The notes under the pieces are model-generated. The model did not search any database and was not told the DNA's origin. It saw only the letters and a list, made by a program, of their open reading frames with translations. 64,000 nucleotides of DNA from RYN-230 sp963813975 (GTDB taxonomy: Bacteria > Actinomycetota > Actinomycetes > Streptosporangiales > Streptosporangiaceae), in the NCBI GenBank assembly GCA_963813975.1, contig CAWFAP010000006.1:806001-870000 (forward strand), written 5' to 3'. Both the position numbers and the translations under genes were made by a program. This document shows, one piece after another, positions 17,311 to 26,320 of this stretch; position 1 is the first letter of the stretch; each line of letters starts with the position of its first letter.

Positions 17311-17383
17311 CCCGTTTGACTACGTTACGTATTCGGTCTCATCCGGAGAGTAATATCGTCCAATTTATGACGTAACAAACGGG
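17311..17383. promoter_or_regulatory. AT-rich mIHF promoter region with inverted repeat
   Basis: This 70-base stretch is strikingly AT-rich for the window. It is flanked by exact arms CCCGTTTG (17311-17318) and CAAACGGG (17376-17383), with a second nested pair around GTTACGT/ACGTAAC. It lies about 85 bases before the mihF start and probably contains the promoter (TTGACT at 17316 is a -35-like hexamer). The arms could be an operator or fold in RNA. The remaining bases between pyrF and mihF show nothing recognisable. Confidence 0.5.
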
Positions 17384-17467
17384 TGTTTGCGTTGCCCTGG
17401 CGGGCTGAACTCGCTACTTTCCCTTCCCGTCCGCAGTTTTCGATTCTGAAACCCGAGGTGACCCGGA

Positions 17468-17788
17468 GTGGCTCTTCCTCCCCTCACTCCCGATCAGCGA
17501 GCCGCAGCCCTGGAGAAGGCTGCAAGGGCGCGCAAGGAACGGGCTGAGGTCAAGGCCCGGCTGAAGAAGGCCGAGCTGACCCTGTCTCAAGTCCTCAAGG
17601 ATGGCCAGACCGATGACATCCTTGGAAAGATGAAAGTCTCGGCTCTGCTTGAGGCCGTGCCGGGGATCGGCAAGGTTCGTGCCCGCCAGATCATGGAGCG
17701 GCTCGGCATCGCCGAATCGCGCCGGGTCCGCGGCCTGGGAGCGAACCAGCGCGCCGCGCTGGAAAACGAGTTCGGTGGTGTTATCTGA
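17468..17788 (+). CDS. mihF: Actinobacterial integration host factor mIHF
   Basis: 106 residues. LPPLTPDQRAAALEKAARAR at the N-terminus and the helix-two-turn-helix VSALLEAVPGIGKVRARQIM near residue 57 are diagnostic. It is a nucleoid protein that bends DNA without sequence identity to enteric IHF, and is essential in mycobacteria. The GTG start at 17468 follows GAGGTGACCCGGA. The order pyrF-mihF-gmk-rpoZ is conserved in actinobacteria. Confidence 0.95.
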   Translation: MALPPLTPDQRAAALEKAARARKERAEVKARLKKAELTLSQVLKDGQTDDILGKMKVSALLEAVPGIGKVRARQIMERLGIAESRRVRGLGANQRAALENEFGGVI

Positions 17789-17838
17789 GGCAGTCTGATC
17801 ACCCCAGGGGCGGGCGCGGGGGACCCAGGCCAACGGCC

Positions 17839-18449
17839 ATGGCGTCCGCTGATCGCTCATGCGGTACCGCGCTTGTCCGGGGGGGCGGGGTGCCAGCCCG
17901 GCTAACCGTTCTTTCCGGCCCTTCCGGGGTCGGGAAGAGCACTGTGGTAGCCGGGCTGCGGAAGGAAAACCCGGAAATCTGGCTCTCGGTATCGGTGACC
18001 ACACGAGCACCGAGGCCCGGTGAAGTCGGCGGCCGGGAGTACCACTTTGTCAGCGATGCCGAGTTCGACCGGATGCTGGAGCGGGGGGATCTGCTGGAAT
18101 GGGCGGCATTCGCCGGCCACCGGTATGGAACGCCGCGTGCCCCGCTCGCCGAGAAACTGGCGGCCGGAGTTCCCGCGCTTCTGGAAATCGATCTTGCGGG
18201 CGCGCGGCAGGTGCGCGAGGCGGTGCCCGATGCCCTGCTGGTATTTCTCGCCCCGCCTAACTGGGACGAGCTGGTGCGCCGGCTCACCGGCCGCGGCACC
18301 GAGCCCCCGGAGGTCATCCAGCGCAGGCTGGAGGCCGCCCGGGGGAACTCGCGTCCGAGGACGAGTTTGACGTGACGCTGATCAATACGTCCGTCGGGGA
18401 TGTCTGCCGCCAGCTGGTAGCCTTGGCGGTGGCCTTAGTGGCCCGATGA
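17839..18449 (+). CDS. gmk: Guanylate kinase, frame broken near the 3' end
   Basis: The first ~168 residues are a normal guanylate kinase: P-loop LSGPSGVGKST, VTTRAPRPGEVGGREYHFV and the LID region. The frame then leaves the family at a G5 run (18341-18345) and stops at 18375. Reading one base earlier after the run restores the expected tail (ELASEDEFDVTLINTS ... VCRQLVALA) and a stop at 18447-18449, so one base is missing. The gene is essential (GMP to GDP), which favours a sequencing error over a true mutation. An ATG start at 17839 is used; GTG 17890 is possible. Confidence 0.85.
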
Positions 18450-18474
18450 TTTTTCTTCAAACGGAAGGCACATA

Positions 18475-18744
18475 GTGGCAGGGAATCCCGCCGCGGAGGG
18501 CATCACCAACCCGCCCATCGACGATCTGCTTGGTGTCGTTGACAGCAAGTACCGCCTGGTCATCATGGCGGCCAAGCGGGCGCGGCAGATCAACGCCTAC
18601 TACGCCCAGCTGGGCGAGGGCCTGCTGGAGTACGTCGGCCCGCTGGTCGAGACCCGGGTCCAGGAGAAGCCGCTGTCCATCGCGCTGCGTGAGATCCGCC
18701 AGGGGCTGCTCTCCGCCCAGGAGACGGCGGAACCCACCTCCTGA
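18475..18744 (+). CDS. rpoZ: RNA polymerase omega subunit
   Basis: 89 residues. ITNPPIDDLLGVVDSKYRLVI and AAKRARQINAYYAQLGEG are the conserved omega helices, and EKPLSIALREI is the actinobacterial C-terminal block. It stabilises the beta' subunit of RNA polymerase. GTG 18475 follows GGAAGG, 25 bases after the corrected gmk stop, so it is co-transcribed with gmk and coaBC. Confidence 0.96.
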   Translation: MAGNPAAEGITNPPIDDLLGVVDSKYRLVIMAAKRARQINAYYAQLGEGLLEYVGPLVETRVQEKPLSIALREIRQGLLSAQETAEPTS

Positions 18745-18783
18745 CGTCCCAACCGAGCGGCCGGGAACGGGGACGGTGAGGAC

Positions 18784-19989
18784 GTGCCGTCGAGCATCGT
18801 TCTCGGTGTCGGTGGCGGCATCGCCGCCTATAAGGCCTGTGAGCTGCTCAGGCGGTTTACCGAGGACGGCCACCAGGTCCGGGTGGTGCCCACCAGCAGC
18901 GCGCTGCGGTTCGTCGGCGAAGCGACCTGGGCCGCCCTGTCCGGGCAGCCGGTCACCACCAGCGTCTGGGACGGCGTGCACGAGGTACCGCACGTCCGGC
19001 TCGGGCAGCGGGCCGACCTCGTCTTCGTCGCGCCCGCCCCGGCCGACCTGCTGGCCCGCGCGGCCGCCGGCCGGGCCGACGACCTGCTGACCGCCACCCT
19101 GCTGACCGCACGCTGCCCGGTCGTGTTCGCGCCCGCGATGCACACCGAGATGTGGGAGCACCCGGCCACCCAGGCCAACGTGGCGACCCTGCGCGCCCGG
19201 GGCTGCGTCGTCCTGGACCCCGCGGCTGGGCGGCTCACCGGCGCCGACAGCGGGCCGGGACGGCTGCCGGAGCCCTCCGAGCTGTACCAGGCGGCGGTGC
19301 TCGTGCTGGCCCGCGGCCTCGCCGCCGCGCAGCCGGACCTGGCCGGGCGGCACGTCCTGATCTCGGCGGGCGGCACCCGGGAAGAACTCGACCCGGTGCG
19401 GTTCCTCGGCAACTGGTCGTCGGGGCGGCAGGGCTACGCGCTGGCCCGGGCCGCCGCCGCCCGGGGCGCCCGGGTCACCCTGGTCTCCGCCAACGCCGAG
19501 CTGGACGACCCGGCGGGCGTGCGGGTCGTCCGGGTGATCTCGGCCCGCGACCTGCAGGCCGCGGTCACCTCGGCCGCCGCGGACGCGGACGCGATCGTGA
19601 TGGCGGCGGCAGTGGCCGACTTCCGGCCCGAGACCCGGACCGACTCGAAGATCAAGAAGGCCGGGCTGGCCCCGGAGCCGCTGCGCCTGGTGGAAAACCC
19701 CGACGTCCTGCGCGGGCTGTCGGCCCGCCGGCCCCGGCCCGGGCAGGTCATCGTCGGCTTCGCCGCGGAAACCGAGGACCTGCTGCGCAACGGCCAGGCC
19801 AAGCTGGCCGCGAAGGGCTGCGATCTGCTGGTCGTCAACCAGGTCGGCGCCGGGCTCGCGTTCGGCACCACCGACAACGAGGCGGTCGTGCTGGCCGCCG
19901 ACGGTGCTGTGGCCAAGGTGCCGCGCGGGCCCAAGGAGGTGCTCGCCAACGTGGTGTGGGACCTCGTCGCGGCCCGGCTGCCCGGTTAG
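18784..19989 (+). CDS. coaBC: Bifunctional phosphopantothenoylcysteine decarboxylase / phosphopantothenate-cysteine ligase
   Basis: 401 residues. The N-terminal flavoprotein (CoaC) has VLGVGGGIAAYKACEL, the FMN-site PAMHTEMWEHPATQAN and the active-site cysteine region (RGCVVLDPAAG). The C-terminal ligase (CoaB) begins near residue 190 with VLISAGGTREELDPVRFLGN and includes AAAVADFRP and KIKK. Together they make 4'-phosphopantetheine for coenzyme A. GTG start; 39 bases after rpoZ. Confidence 0.95.
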   Translation: MPSSIVLGVGGGIAAYKACELLRRFTEDGHQVRVVPTSSALRFVGEATWAALSGQPVTTSVWDGVHEVPHVRLGQRADLVFVAPAPADLLARAAAGRADDLLTATLLTARCPVVFAPAMHTEMWEHPATQANVATLRARGCVVLDPAAGRLTGADSGPGRLPEPSELYQAAVLVLARGLAAAQPDLAGRHVLISAGGTREELDPVRFLGNWSSGRQGYALARAAAARGARVTLVSANAELDDPAGVRVVRVISARDLQAAVTSAAADADAIVMAAAVADFRPETRTDSKIKKAGLAPEPLRLVENPDVLRGLSARRPRPGQVIVGFAAETEDLLRNGQAKLAAKGCDLLVVNQVGAGLAFGTTDNEAVVLAADGAVAKVPRGPKEVLANVVWDLVAARLPG

Positions 19990-20098
19990 CCAGGTTTGCT
20001 GGCGAAGCGGCCCACTCACGGTCCGTCATCAGCCCGCCTATCCTCGTCAAGTGGCTGGGCAGCCACGGTTTCTGGTCCCGCGGCCCGGGGAGCCCGGC

Positions 20099-20104
20099 TA
20101 GACT
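20099..20104 (+). promoter_or_regulatory. Probable -10 hexamer of metK (TAGACT)
   Basis: TAGACT, 39 bases before the metK GTG, leaves a short leader carrying the Shine-Dalgarno GGACGGGGAG. I see no recognisable SAM riboswitch in the 154-base gap. Confidence 0.4.
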
Positions 20105-20143
20105 TCGGCGAGGTTTCAGCCGCTTACTAGGACGGGGAGTCAG

Positions 20144-21337
20144 GTGGCCCGACGTCTTTTCACCTCCGAGTCGGTGACGGAGGGTCATCCGGACAAGATG
20201 GCGGATCAGATCAGCGATGCCATCCTCGACTCGATGATCAAGGATGACCCGAACAGTCACGTGGCTGTGGAGACGCTGATCACGACCGGCCAGGTGCACG
20301 TGGCCGGGGAGGTGACCACCGAGACCTACGTGGACATCCCCGGGATCATCCGCGAGAAGATCCTCGAGATCGGCTACGACTCCTCCCTCAAGGGCTACGA
20401 CGGCGCGTCGTGCGGTGTGTCGGTGTCGATCGGGGCCCAGTCCCCGGACATCGCCCAGGGTGTGCTCCAGGCGTTCGAGCACCGCGAGGGTGAGGGTTCC
20501 TCCGACCTCGACCGGCAGGGGGCGGGTGACCAGGGCCTCATGTTCGGCTACGCGTGCCGGGAGACGCCGGAACTCATGCCGCTGCCGATCATGCTCGCGC
20601 ACCGGCTGGCCCGGCGGCTGTCCGAGGTGCGCCGCAGCGGTGACGTGCCCTACCTGCGCCCGGACGGCAAGACGCAGGTCACGATCGAATACGACGGGGA
20701 CAAGGCGGTGCGGCTGGACACCGTGGTCGTGTCCGCGCAGCACGCTCCGGACATCGACCTCAGGGAGCTGCTCACCCCGGACGTCCGGGACCTGGTGGTC
20801 ACCCCCGTGCTCGACGGCCTGGACATCGACACCACGGCGTACCGGCTCCTGGTCAACCCCACCGGGCGGTTCGAGATCGGCGGCCCGATGGGCGACGCCG
20901 GCCTGACCGGCCGCAAGATCATCATCGACACGTACGGCGGGATGGCCCGGCACGGGGGCGGCGCCTTCTCCGGCAAGGACCCCTCCAAGGTGGACCGCAG
21001 CGCGGCCTACGCGATGCGCTGGGTGGCCAAGAACGTGGTGGCCTCCGGCCTGGCGGACCGCTGCGAGACCCAGGTCGCCTACGCGATCGGCAAGGCCAAG
21101 CCGGTGGGGCTGTTCGTGGAGTGCTTCGGCACGGAGCGGGTGCCGGTCGAGCAGATCCAGGAGGCTGTGCTGGAGGTCTTCGACCTGCGGCCAGCCGCGA
21201 TCATCCGGGATCTCGACCTGCTCCGCCCGATCTACTCGCAGACCGCCAGCTACGGTCACTTCGGGCGCGAGGAGCCGGACTTTTCCTGGGAGCGGGCCGA
21301 CCGGGCCGACAGCCTGCGGGACGCCGCGGGCCTGTAA
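20144..21337 (+). CDS. metK: S-adenosylmethionine synthetase
   Basis: 397 residues. FTSESVTEGHPDKMADQISDA at the N-terminus, GAGDQGLMFGYA (about 126) and the loop GGGAFSGKDPSKVDRSAAY (about 275) are the two PROSITE-type MetK signatures. It condenses ATP and methionine to SAM in the cytosol. GTG start with a Shine-Dalgarno just upstream. It follows coaBC as in other actinobacteria. Confidence 0.97.
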   Translation: MARRLFTSESVTEGHPDKMADQISDAILDSMIKDDPNSHVAVETLITTGQVHVAGEVTTETYVDIPGIIREKILEIGYDSSLKGYDGASCGVSVSIGAQSPDIAQGVLQAFEHREGEGSSDLDRQGAGDQGLMFGYACRETPELMPLPIMLAHRLARRLSEVRRSGDVPYLRPDGKTQVTIEYDGDKAVRLDTVVVSAQHAPDIDLRELLTPDVRDLVVTPVLDGLDIDTTAYRLLVNPTGRFEIGGPMGDAGLTGRKIIIDTYGGMARHGGGAFSGKDPSKVDRSAAYAMRWVAKNVVASGLADRCETQVAYAIGKAKPVGLFVECFGTERVPVEQIQEAVLEVFDLRPAAIIRDLDLLRPIYSQTASYGHFGREEPDFSWERADRADSLRDAAGL

Positions 21338-21345
21338 CCCGCGGC

Positions 21346-21365
21346 AGGCCGGCCTGGCCCGGCCT
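21346..21365 (+). terminator. Possible terminator hairpin after metK
   Basis: AGGCCGG pairs with CCGGCCT across a 6-base loop, 9 bases after the metK stop. There is no T-run. Termination is plausible but unproven in such GC-rich sequence. Confidence 0.3.
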
Positions 21366-21478
21366 CGGGCGGGTCCCGCCTGCCCGTCCTGGACATCATC
21401 TGGGCCCGGAATCTACGCTCATGACGCTCGGTGTTCTGGCCAGGGCGGTTTCGCCCGCACGTGTGAGCGGGTGAGCCC

Positions 21479-22198
21479 TTGTCATCATCCACGGACCGGG
21501 CGGCATCCCCCCAGCCCGAGCCGGGCGGCCCCGCGGCGGGGTCACCGGACCTCGCCCGGCTGACGGAGGTGCCCTCCTCGCCGGGACCGCCCTCGCCAGC
21601 GCTGGCCGACCCGGCACCGATCACCACGCCTGCGGCGACCCTGGCCGCACCCCCCGGGCCTGCTCCAGGGCGGGCCGCCGCCAACTGGCCCGCCACGGCC
21701 GCGCTGGTGTGCGGCATCCTGGGCGGCGCGCTCATCACCATCCCGGCCGGACTGCTGCTGGCCGGGATGGGCTTCCGCCGGGCCCGCCAGGGCCGCCGGG
21801 GCCTGGTCCGCTGCTGGGTCGCGGTCGCGCTCACGCTCGCCTGGGCGGGAGCCGCGGGCTACCTGGCCCCCCGCCTGGTCCAGGCCGCCGACCCGGGCTG
21901 CGTGGCGTACAAGAACACCGCGCTCACCGCCTACAACCGGGTGGCCGACGATGTCAGCGACGGCCGGAGCCGGGCCCAGCTGGCCCGGGACCTGACCGCC
22001 GCCATCACCACGGTCGAGAGGGCCACGGCCGACAGCCGGAGCGCGGCGGCCGCCCAGTCGCTGGCCGCGCTGTCCGGCGCCCTGCGCACCATGCGCGCCG
22101 ATGTCCGGGCCGGCCGGGACGTCCCGCGCGGGCTGCTGCTGTCCCTCAACCGCGAGACTCGCGGCGCCGACACCGCCTGCGGGACCGTGCACCTGTAG
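21479..22198 (+). CDS. Predicted membrane protein of unknown function
   Basis: 239 residues from TTG 21479. The first ~75 residues are Pro/Ala/Ser-rich and disordered. Two hydrophobic segments follow (about 79-100, ALVCGILGGALITIPAGLLLAGM, and about 115-133), then an extracytoplasmic or cytoplasmic helical domain with two cysteines (DPGCVAYK and DTACGTVHL) that could form a disulfide. The arrangement resembles small actinobacterial DUF4190-like membrane proteins, but I do not recognise the C-terminal domain. The start is uncertain; no good Shine-Dalgarno is seen. Confidence 0.65.
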   Translation: MSSSTDRAASPQPEPGGPAAGSPDLARLTEVPSSPGPPSPALADPAPITTPAATLAAPPGPAPGRAAANWPATAALVCGILGGALITIPAGLLLAGMGFRRARQGRRGLVRCWVAVALTLAWAGAAGYLAPRLVQAADPGCVAYKNTALTAYNRVADDVSDGRSRAQLARDLTAAITTVERATADSRSAAAAQSLAALSGALRTMRADVRAGRDVPRGLLLSLNRETRGADTACGTVHL

Positions 22199-22270
22199 CC
22201 GTGCCCCTCTGAGCTGCTCCTTCGCGCCGCCCGGGCGCGGTGTGTCACCCCCCTCTGGTAGGACAGGACC

Positions 22271-24283
22271 GTGGCAGGGGCAGTGAGTCAGCAGGCGGCC
22301 ACCCGGCCGGCGCGGCGGAAGGCCAGCCGGGATCCCGGGCCGGCCGCCGCGGTCCTGCCAGTCGCCCGGGTCGCGGTGGACATCCCGCTGGCCCACCTGG
22401 ACCGGCCGTTCGACTACCTGGTCCCCGAGCGGCTGTCGGATCAGGCGGTCCCGGGCTGCCGGGTGCGGGTCCGTTTCGCCGGCCAGCTGGTGGATGGCTA
22501 TCTGCTGGACCGGGCGGCGGTGAGCGGGCACCAGGGGCGGCTGGCCCGCCTGGAGCGGGTGGTATCACCCGAGCCCGTGCTGAGCCCGGAGATCATGACC
22601 CTGGCCCGCGAGGTCGCGGACCGCTGCGCGGGCACCCTGGCTGACGTGCTGCGCCTGGCCATCCCGCCCCGGCACGCGCGCACCGAATCGGCCGACCCGC
22701 CCCCCGTTCCCGCCGGGAGCCCGGCCGGGCCGGCCGGGCCCGGCCCGTGGGCCCGTTACCCGGGCGGTCCCGGGTTCCTCGACGCCCTGGCCGGCCGCCG
22801 CGGGCCGCGCGCCGTGTGGTCGGCACTGCCCGGCCCGGACTGGCCGGAGGAGATCGCCCGGGCGGTGGCCACCGTGGCCGCCAGCGGGCGGGGCGCCCTG
22901 GCCGTGGTCCCCGACGCCCGCGACCTCGGCCTGCTGGACGCCGCGCTCACCGCGCAGCTCGGTCCCGGCCGGCACGTCACGCTGGCCGCGGACCTGGGCC
23001 CCGCCGAACGCTACCGGCGCTGGCTGGCTGTCCGGCGGGGCGCGCAGCGGCTGGTGGCGGGCACCCGCGCCGCGATGTTCGCGCCGGTCAGCGACCTGGG
23101 ACTGGTCGTTCTCTGGGATGACGGCGACGACCTGCACGCCGAGCCGCGCGCGCCCTACCCGCACGCCCGCGAGGTGCTCGCACTCCGCGCGCACCGCACC
23201 GGCGCGGCCGTCCTGATCGGGGGCTTCGCCCGGACCGCCGAGTCAACCAGCCTGGTGGCCAGCGGCTGGGCGCGGCCGCTGGTCGCGGACCGGCCCGTGG
23301 TCCGGGAGCACGCCGCCGCGGTCCGCGCCGCCGGCGGCGACGCCGAACTCGCGCGGGACGAGGCGGCCCAGACCGCGCGGCTGCCCAGCCTGGTCCTGCG
23401 CACCGCCCGCGAAGGGCTGGACAGCGGCCCGGTCCTGGTCCAGGTGCCACGCCGCGGTTATGTCGCGGCCCTGGGATGCGCCCGGTGCCGGGAGCGGGCC
23501 AGGTGCGTGGCCTGCGGAGGGCCGCTCGCCCTGGCCAGCGTCGGCGCCGCGCCCCGTTGCGGATGGTGCGGGGTGGCAGATGAGCGATGGCGGTGCTCGC
23601 AGTGCGGGCATTCCGCCGTCCGCGCCCTGGTGACCGGGGCCGGGCGCACGGCGGAGGAACTCGGCCGGGCCTTCCCCGGCGTCCCGCTGGTCACCTCGGG
23701 CGGGGCGGCGATGATCCCCACCGTGCCCGGCTCGCCGGCGCTGGTGGTGGCCACCCCCGGAGCCGAGCCCCGGGCCGGCCGCGGCTACGCGGCCGCGGTG
23801 CTCCTGGATGGCTGGATGCTGCTCGGCCGGCCCAGCCTGCGGGCTGCCGAGGAGACGCTGCGCCGCTGGATGAACGCCGCGGCGCTAGTCCGGGCCGGAC
23901 CCGCGGGCGGCCGGGTGGTCGTGGTGGCCGACTCGGCCATCCCCGCGGTGCAGGCCCTGATCCGCTGGGATCCGGTCACCCACTCCGAGCGGGAACTCGC
24001 CGAGCGCACGGAGCTCCGTTTCCCGCCCGCGGTGCGGATAGCGACCCTCAGCGGGCCCCAGGACGCGGTCGGTGCGCTCGTGGCGGACGCTGAGCTGCCG
24101 CCCGGCGCGGAACTGCTCGGGCCGGTCGACGAGTCCCCGGACAGTGTTCGGATGCTGGTGCGTGTGCCCAGGTCAGAAGCGTTGATGCTGGCCGGCGCGC
24201 TGCACCGGGCGCAGGCCGGGCGGAGCGCGCGCAAAGCCCCGGGAGCCGTCCGGGTGGAACTCGACCCGGCCGAGCTGATCTGA
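22271..24283 (+). CDS. priA: PriA-like primosomal protein N', helicase motifs degenerate
   Basis: 670 residues. The N-terminal DNA-binding domain (VDIPLAHLDRPFDYLVPERL) and the zinc-binding region are clear: C-x2-C-x5-C-x2-C, then CGWC and CSQCGH, around residues 398-455. The helicase core lacks a Walker A motif: the expected GVTGSGKT position reads VWSALPGPDW, and the DEEH box reads WDDGDD. This is the known actinobacterial PriA type, annotated as probable replication restart protein without ATPase. GTG start at 22271. Confidence 0.9.
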   Translation: MAGAVSQQAATRPARRKASRDPGPAAAVLPVARVAVDIPLAHLDRPFDYLVPERLSDQAVPGCRVRVRFAGQLVDGYLLDRAAVSGHQGRLARLERVVSPEPVLSPEIMTLAREVADRCAGTLADVLRLAIPPRHARTESADPPPVPAGSPAGPAGPGPWARYPGGPGFLDALAGRRGPRAVWSALPGPDWPEEIARAVATVAASGRGALAVVPDARDLGLLDAALTAQLGPGRHVTLAADLGPAERYRRWLAVRRGAQRLVAGTRAAMFAPVSDLGLVVLWDDGDDLHAEPRAPYPHAREVLALRAHRTGAAVLIGGFARTAESTSLVASGWARPLVADRPVVREHAAAVRAAGGDAELARDEAAQTARLPSLVLRTAREGLDSGPVLVQVPRRGYVAALGCARCRERARCVACGGPLALASVGAAPRCGWCGVADERWRCSQCGHSAVRALVTGAGRTAEELGRAFPGVPLVTSGGAAMIPTVPGSPALVVATPGAEPRAGRGYAAAVLLDGWMLLGRPSLRAAEETLRRWMNAAALVRAGPAGGRVVVVADSAIPAVQALIRWDPVTHSERELAERTELRFPPAVRIATLSGPQDAVGALVADAELPPGAELLGPVDESPDSVRMLVRVPRSEALMLAGALHRAQAGRSARKAPGAVRVELDPAELI

Positions 24284-24301
24284 GTTCCCCCGGGGAGGCC
24301 G

Positions 24302-24307
24302 TAGGGT
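24302..24307 (+). promoter_or_regulatory. Probable -10 hexamer (TAGGGT), leaderless start
   Basis: TAGGGT ends 6 bases before the GTG at 24314, with no Shine-Dalgarno, predicting a leaderless transcript separate from priA. Confidence 0.5.
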
Positions 24308-24313
24308 GCTGGG

Positions 24314-25684
24314 GTGGCCACCTCACGACGGAACCAGCCGTCGCGGACCACGCCGGGTCCGCGCGGCGACGCGAACGGGAACGCGCAGCGCGGGACGGAC
24401 ACCGGCGGTCCGCCCCGGCTCCCGACGGTGCGCCTGGCGCCCCGCGAGGAGCTGGCCGCGGCGGCCCGCGTCGCCCCGTTGCTGCGGGCGGCCCGAGACG
24501 TGGCCCGGTGGGTCGGGCCGGGCCGGCCGCTGACCAAGGCCGGGCGGCTGCGCCGGGCGGATGCCCTCGCGGCCGCCACCCACCTGGAACTGATCCCGGC
24601 CGAGTTCAGCGCGGCGTGGCGGGTCGCGGCCGCCACCCGGATGCTGCGGCTCGGCCCGGGCCCGCACGGGGACACCCGGGCGGAGGCCGGGGACCGGCTC
24701 GACGTGCTCGCGGCGGGGACCGCAGACGACGTCCTGGCGGCCTGGGACGCGGCCCTCACGGTCATGCTCGAGGCCGAGGACCTGGACGGGATGGCGACCG
24801 CCCTCTACACCGTGGGCGGCCCCGTCCGGATGGACGCACTGTTCGACGCGTACCTGGCCGCGGCGGATACCCGCCGCCGGGGCGCGAGCGGCAGCGGGGC
24901 AGGACCCGCGGGTGAGCAGGCCGCGGATCCCGGGCGGCTTCAGGACGAGGGGGCGGCGCTGTCCGTTGCCCTGGAGATGCTCGCCGACCTCGGCGTGGTC
25001 GAGCTGGGCGCGGACGAGCCCGGCGTGGACGAGGACGGTGGCGCCCTGACCGTCACCCTGGCGCCGCTGGGCGTGTGGGGTGTGCACCGGCGGCTGCGCG
25101 CGCAAGGGTGGCACGTGCCGGTCACCGGCGGCCGTGCGCGCGGTGACGCCACTGCGCTGCTCGGCACGCTGGCCAACTGCGACGTGGAGGACGGCGAAGC
25201 AGAGATCGCCAGCTGGCTCGCGGGACGGACCCCCCGCCAGGCCGCGGTGGAGCTGATCAACGCGGCCAGCCATGGCTCACCCGGACTGCGCGGCGCGGGA
25301 TTCGCGGTGCTCGACCGGATCGGCGCGGACGCGGTGGGCGCGGTCCGGGAAGCCCTGGCCGATCCGGTGCTGCGGGCCCACGCGGCGGTCTGGCTGCACG
25401 AGCATGGCGAGGATGCCGAGCTGGACCGGGAAGGCCGGGCCTGGCTGCTGGTCGACCTGGGCGCCGGGCTGCTCGAGGAGGCGGACCCGAAGGACGTCGT
25501 GGCCGAGCTGCTGCCCGACGTGCCCCCGGACGCGCAGGCGGAGCTGGTGGCGGGCCTGTGGCGGGTCCGCCATCCGGGAGTGACGGACCTGCTGACCGCG
25601 CTGAGCGATCATCACCCCGATCCCGGGGTGGCGCGGGCCGCGCGGAAGGCCGCGTTCAAGGCCCGCTCGGTCTCGGCCAGTTAG
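24314..25684 (+). CDS. Uncharacterised actinobacterial protein, helical repeat C-terminus
   Basis: 456 residues with no recognised enzyme motif. A ~40-residue charged/disordered start is followed by a helical segment ending in RAARDVARWVGPGRPLTKAGRLRRADA, which resembles the winged-helix-like block seen in actinobacterial hypothetical proteins. The last ~190 residues contain short alpha-helical units (GAGFAVLDRIGADAVGAVREAL, DPGVARAARKAAFKAR) like HEAT repeats. No membrane segment or signal peptide. It sits between priA and def; the role is unknown. Confidence 0.7.
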   Translation: MATSRRNQPSRTTPGPRGDANGNAQRGTDTGGPPRLPTVRLAPREELAAAARVAPLLRAARDVARWVGPGRPLTKAGRLRRADALAAATHLELIPAEFSAAWRVAAATRMLRLGPGPHGDTRAEAGDRLDVLAAGTADDVLAAWDAALTVMLEAEDLDGMATALYTVGGPVRMDALFDAYLAAADTRRRGASGSGAGPAGEQAADPGRLQDEGAALSVALEMLADLGVVELGADEPGVDEDGGALTVTLAPLGVWGVHRRLRAQGWHVPVTGGRARGDATALLGTLANCDVEDGEAEIASWLAGRTPRQAAVELINAASHGSPGLRGAGFAVLDRIGADAVGAVREALADPVLRAHAAVWLHEHGEDAELDREGRAWLLVDLGAGLLEEADPKDVVAELLPDVPPDAQAELVAGLWRVRHPGVTDLLTALSDHHPDPGVARAARKAAFKARSVSAS

Positions 25685-25737
25685 GGCCCCGGCAGTTCAT
25701 AGACTTGGGTGGTTCACGCTCCCGGTGGCCGGTCCCG

Positions 25738-26313
25738 GTGAGCGCCCAGACGGAAGGATGGTGCGTCATCAGCGTCAAGCCGATCCGCATCTTCGGCGAC
25801 CCGGTACTGCGCACCCCGGCCGAGCCGGTCCGCGACTTCGACGCCGAGCTGCGCAAGCTGGTCAGTGACCTCACCGACACGATGCTGGAGGCACCGGGGC
25901 TCGGGCTGGCCGCGCCGCAGATCGGGGTGGGCCTGCGGGTCTTCACCTACTTCGTGGACGACGAGCTCGGGCACCTGATCAACCCCTCGCTCGACCTGAC
26001 GGCCGACACGGAGACCGACGACGAGGGCTGCCTGTCATTCCCCGGTCTCGCCTTCCCGACCGAGCGCGCGTTCGGCGCGGTCGCGAAGGGCTTCAACATG
26101 TACGGCGAGCCGGTCACTATCGAGGGCACCGGCCAGCTGGCCCGCTGCGTGCAGCATGAGACCGACCATCTCGACGGCGTGCTGTTCATCGACCGGCTCG
26201 ACCCGCAGCAGCGCAAGCTGGCCAACCGGGCCATCCGCGAGGCGGAGTGGTGGGGCGAGCCGGTGCCGGAGATCCGGGCCTCGCCGCACGCGACCGGCGG
26301 ACAGGCCCGCTAG
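25738..26313 (+). CDS. def: Peptide deformylase
   Basis: 191 residues from GTG 25738. The three PDF motifs are intact: GLGLAAPQIG, EGCLSFPG and QHETDHLDG, which supply the metal-binding Cys and two His and the catalytic Glu. It removes the formyl group from nascent proteins, pairing functionally with fmt directly downstream (7-base gap). A TAGACT hexamer at 25700 could serve as -10. Upstream in-frame extension to 25558 would overlap the previous gene and is rejected. Confidence 0.95.
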   Translation: MSAQTEGWCVISVKPIRIFGDPVLRTPAEPVRDFDAELRKLVSDLTDTMLEAPGLGLAAPQIGVGLRVFTYFVDDELGHLINPSLDLTADTETDDEGCLSFPGLAFPTERAFGAVAKGFNMYGEPVTIEGTGQLARCVQHETDHLDGVLFIDRLDPQQRKLANRAIREAEWWGEPVPEIRASPHATGGQAR

Positions 26314-26320
26314 GTTGCCC

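Noticed and set aside
19990..20143. SAM riboswitch upstream of metK
   Set aside because: I could not find the conserved helices or blocks of any SAM riboswitch class in this short gap.
21421..21474. A 17-codon upstream open frame before the membrane protein at 21479
   Set aside because: It has a TACGCT hexamer only one base upstream, too close for use as its -10, and no Shine-Dalgarno. It could be a leader peptide, but nothing supports it.
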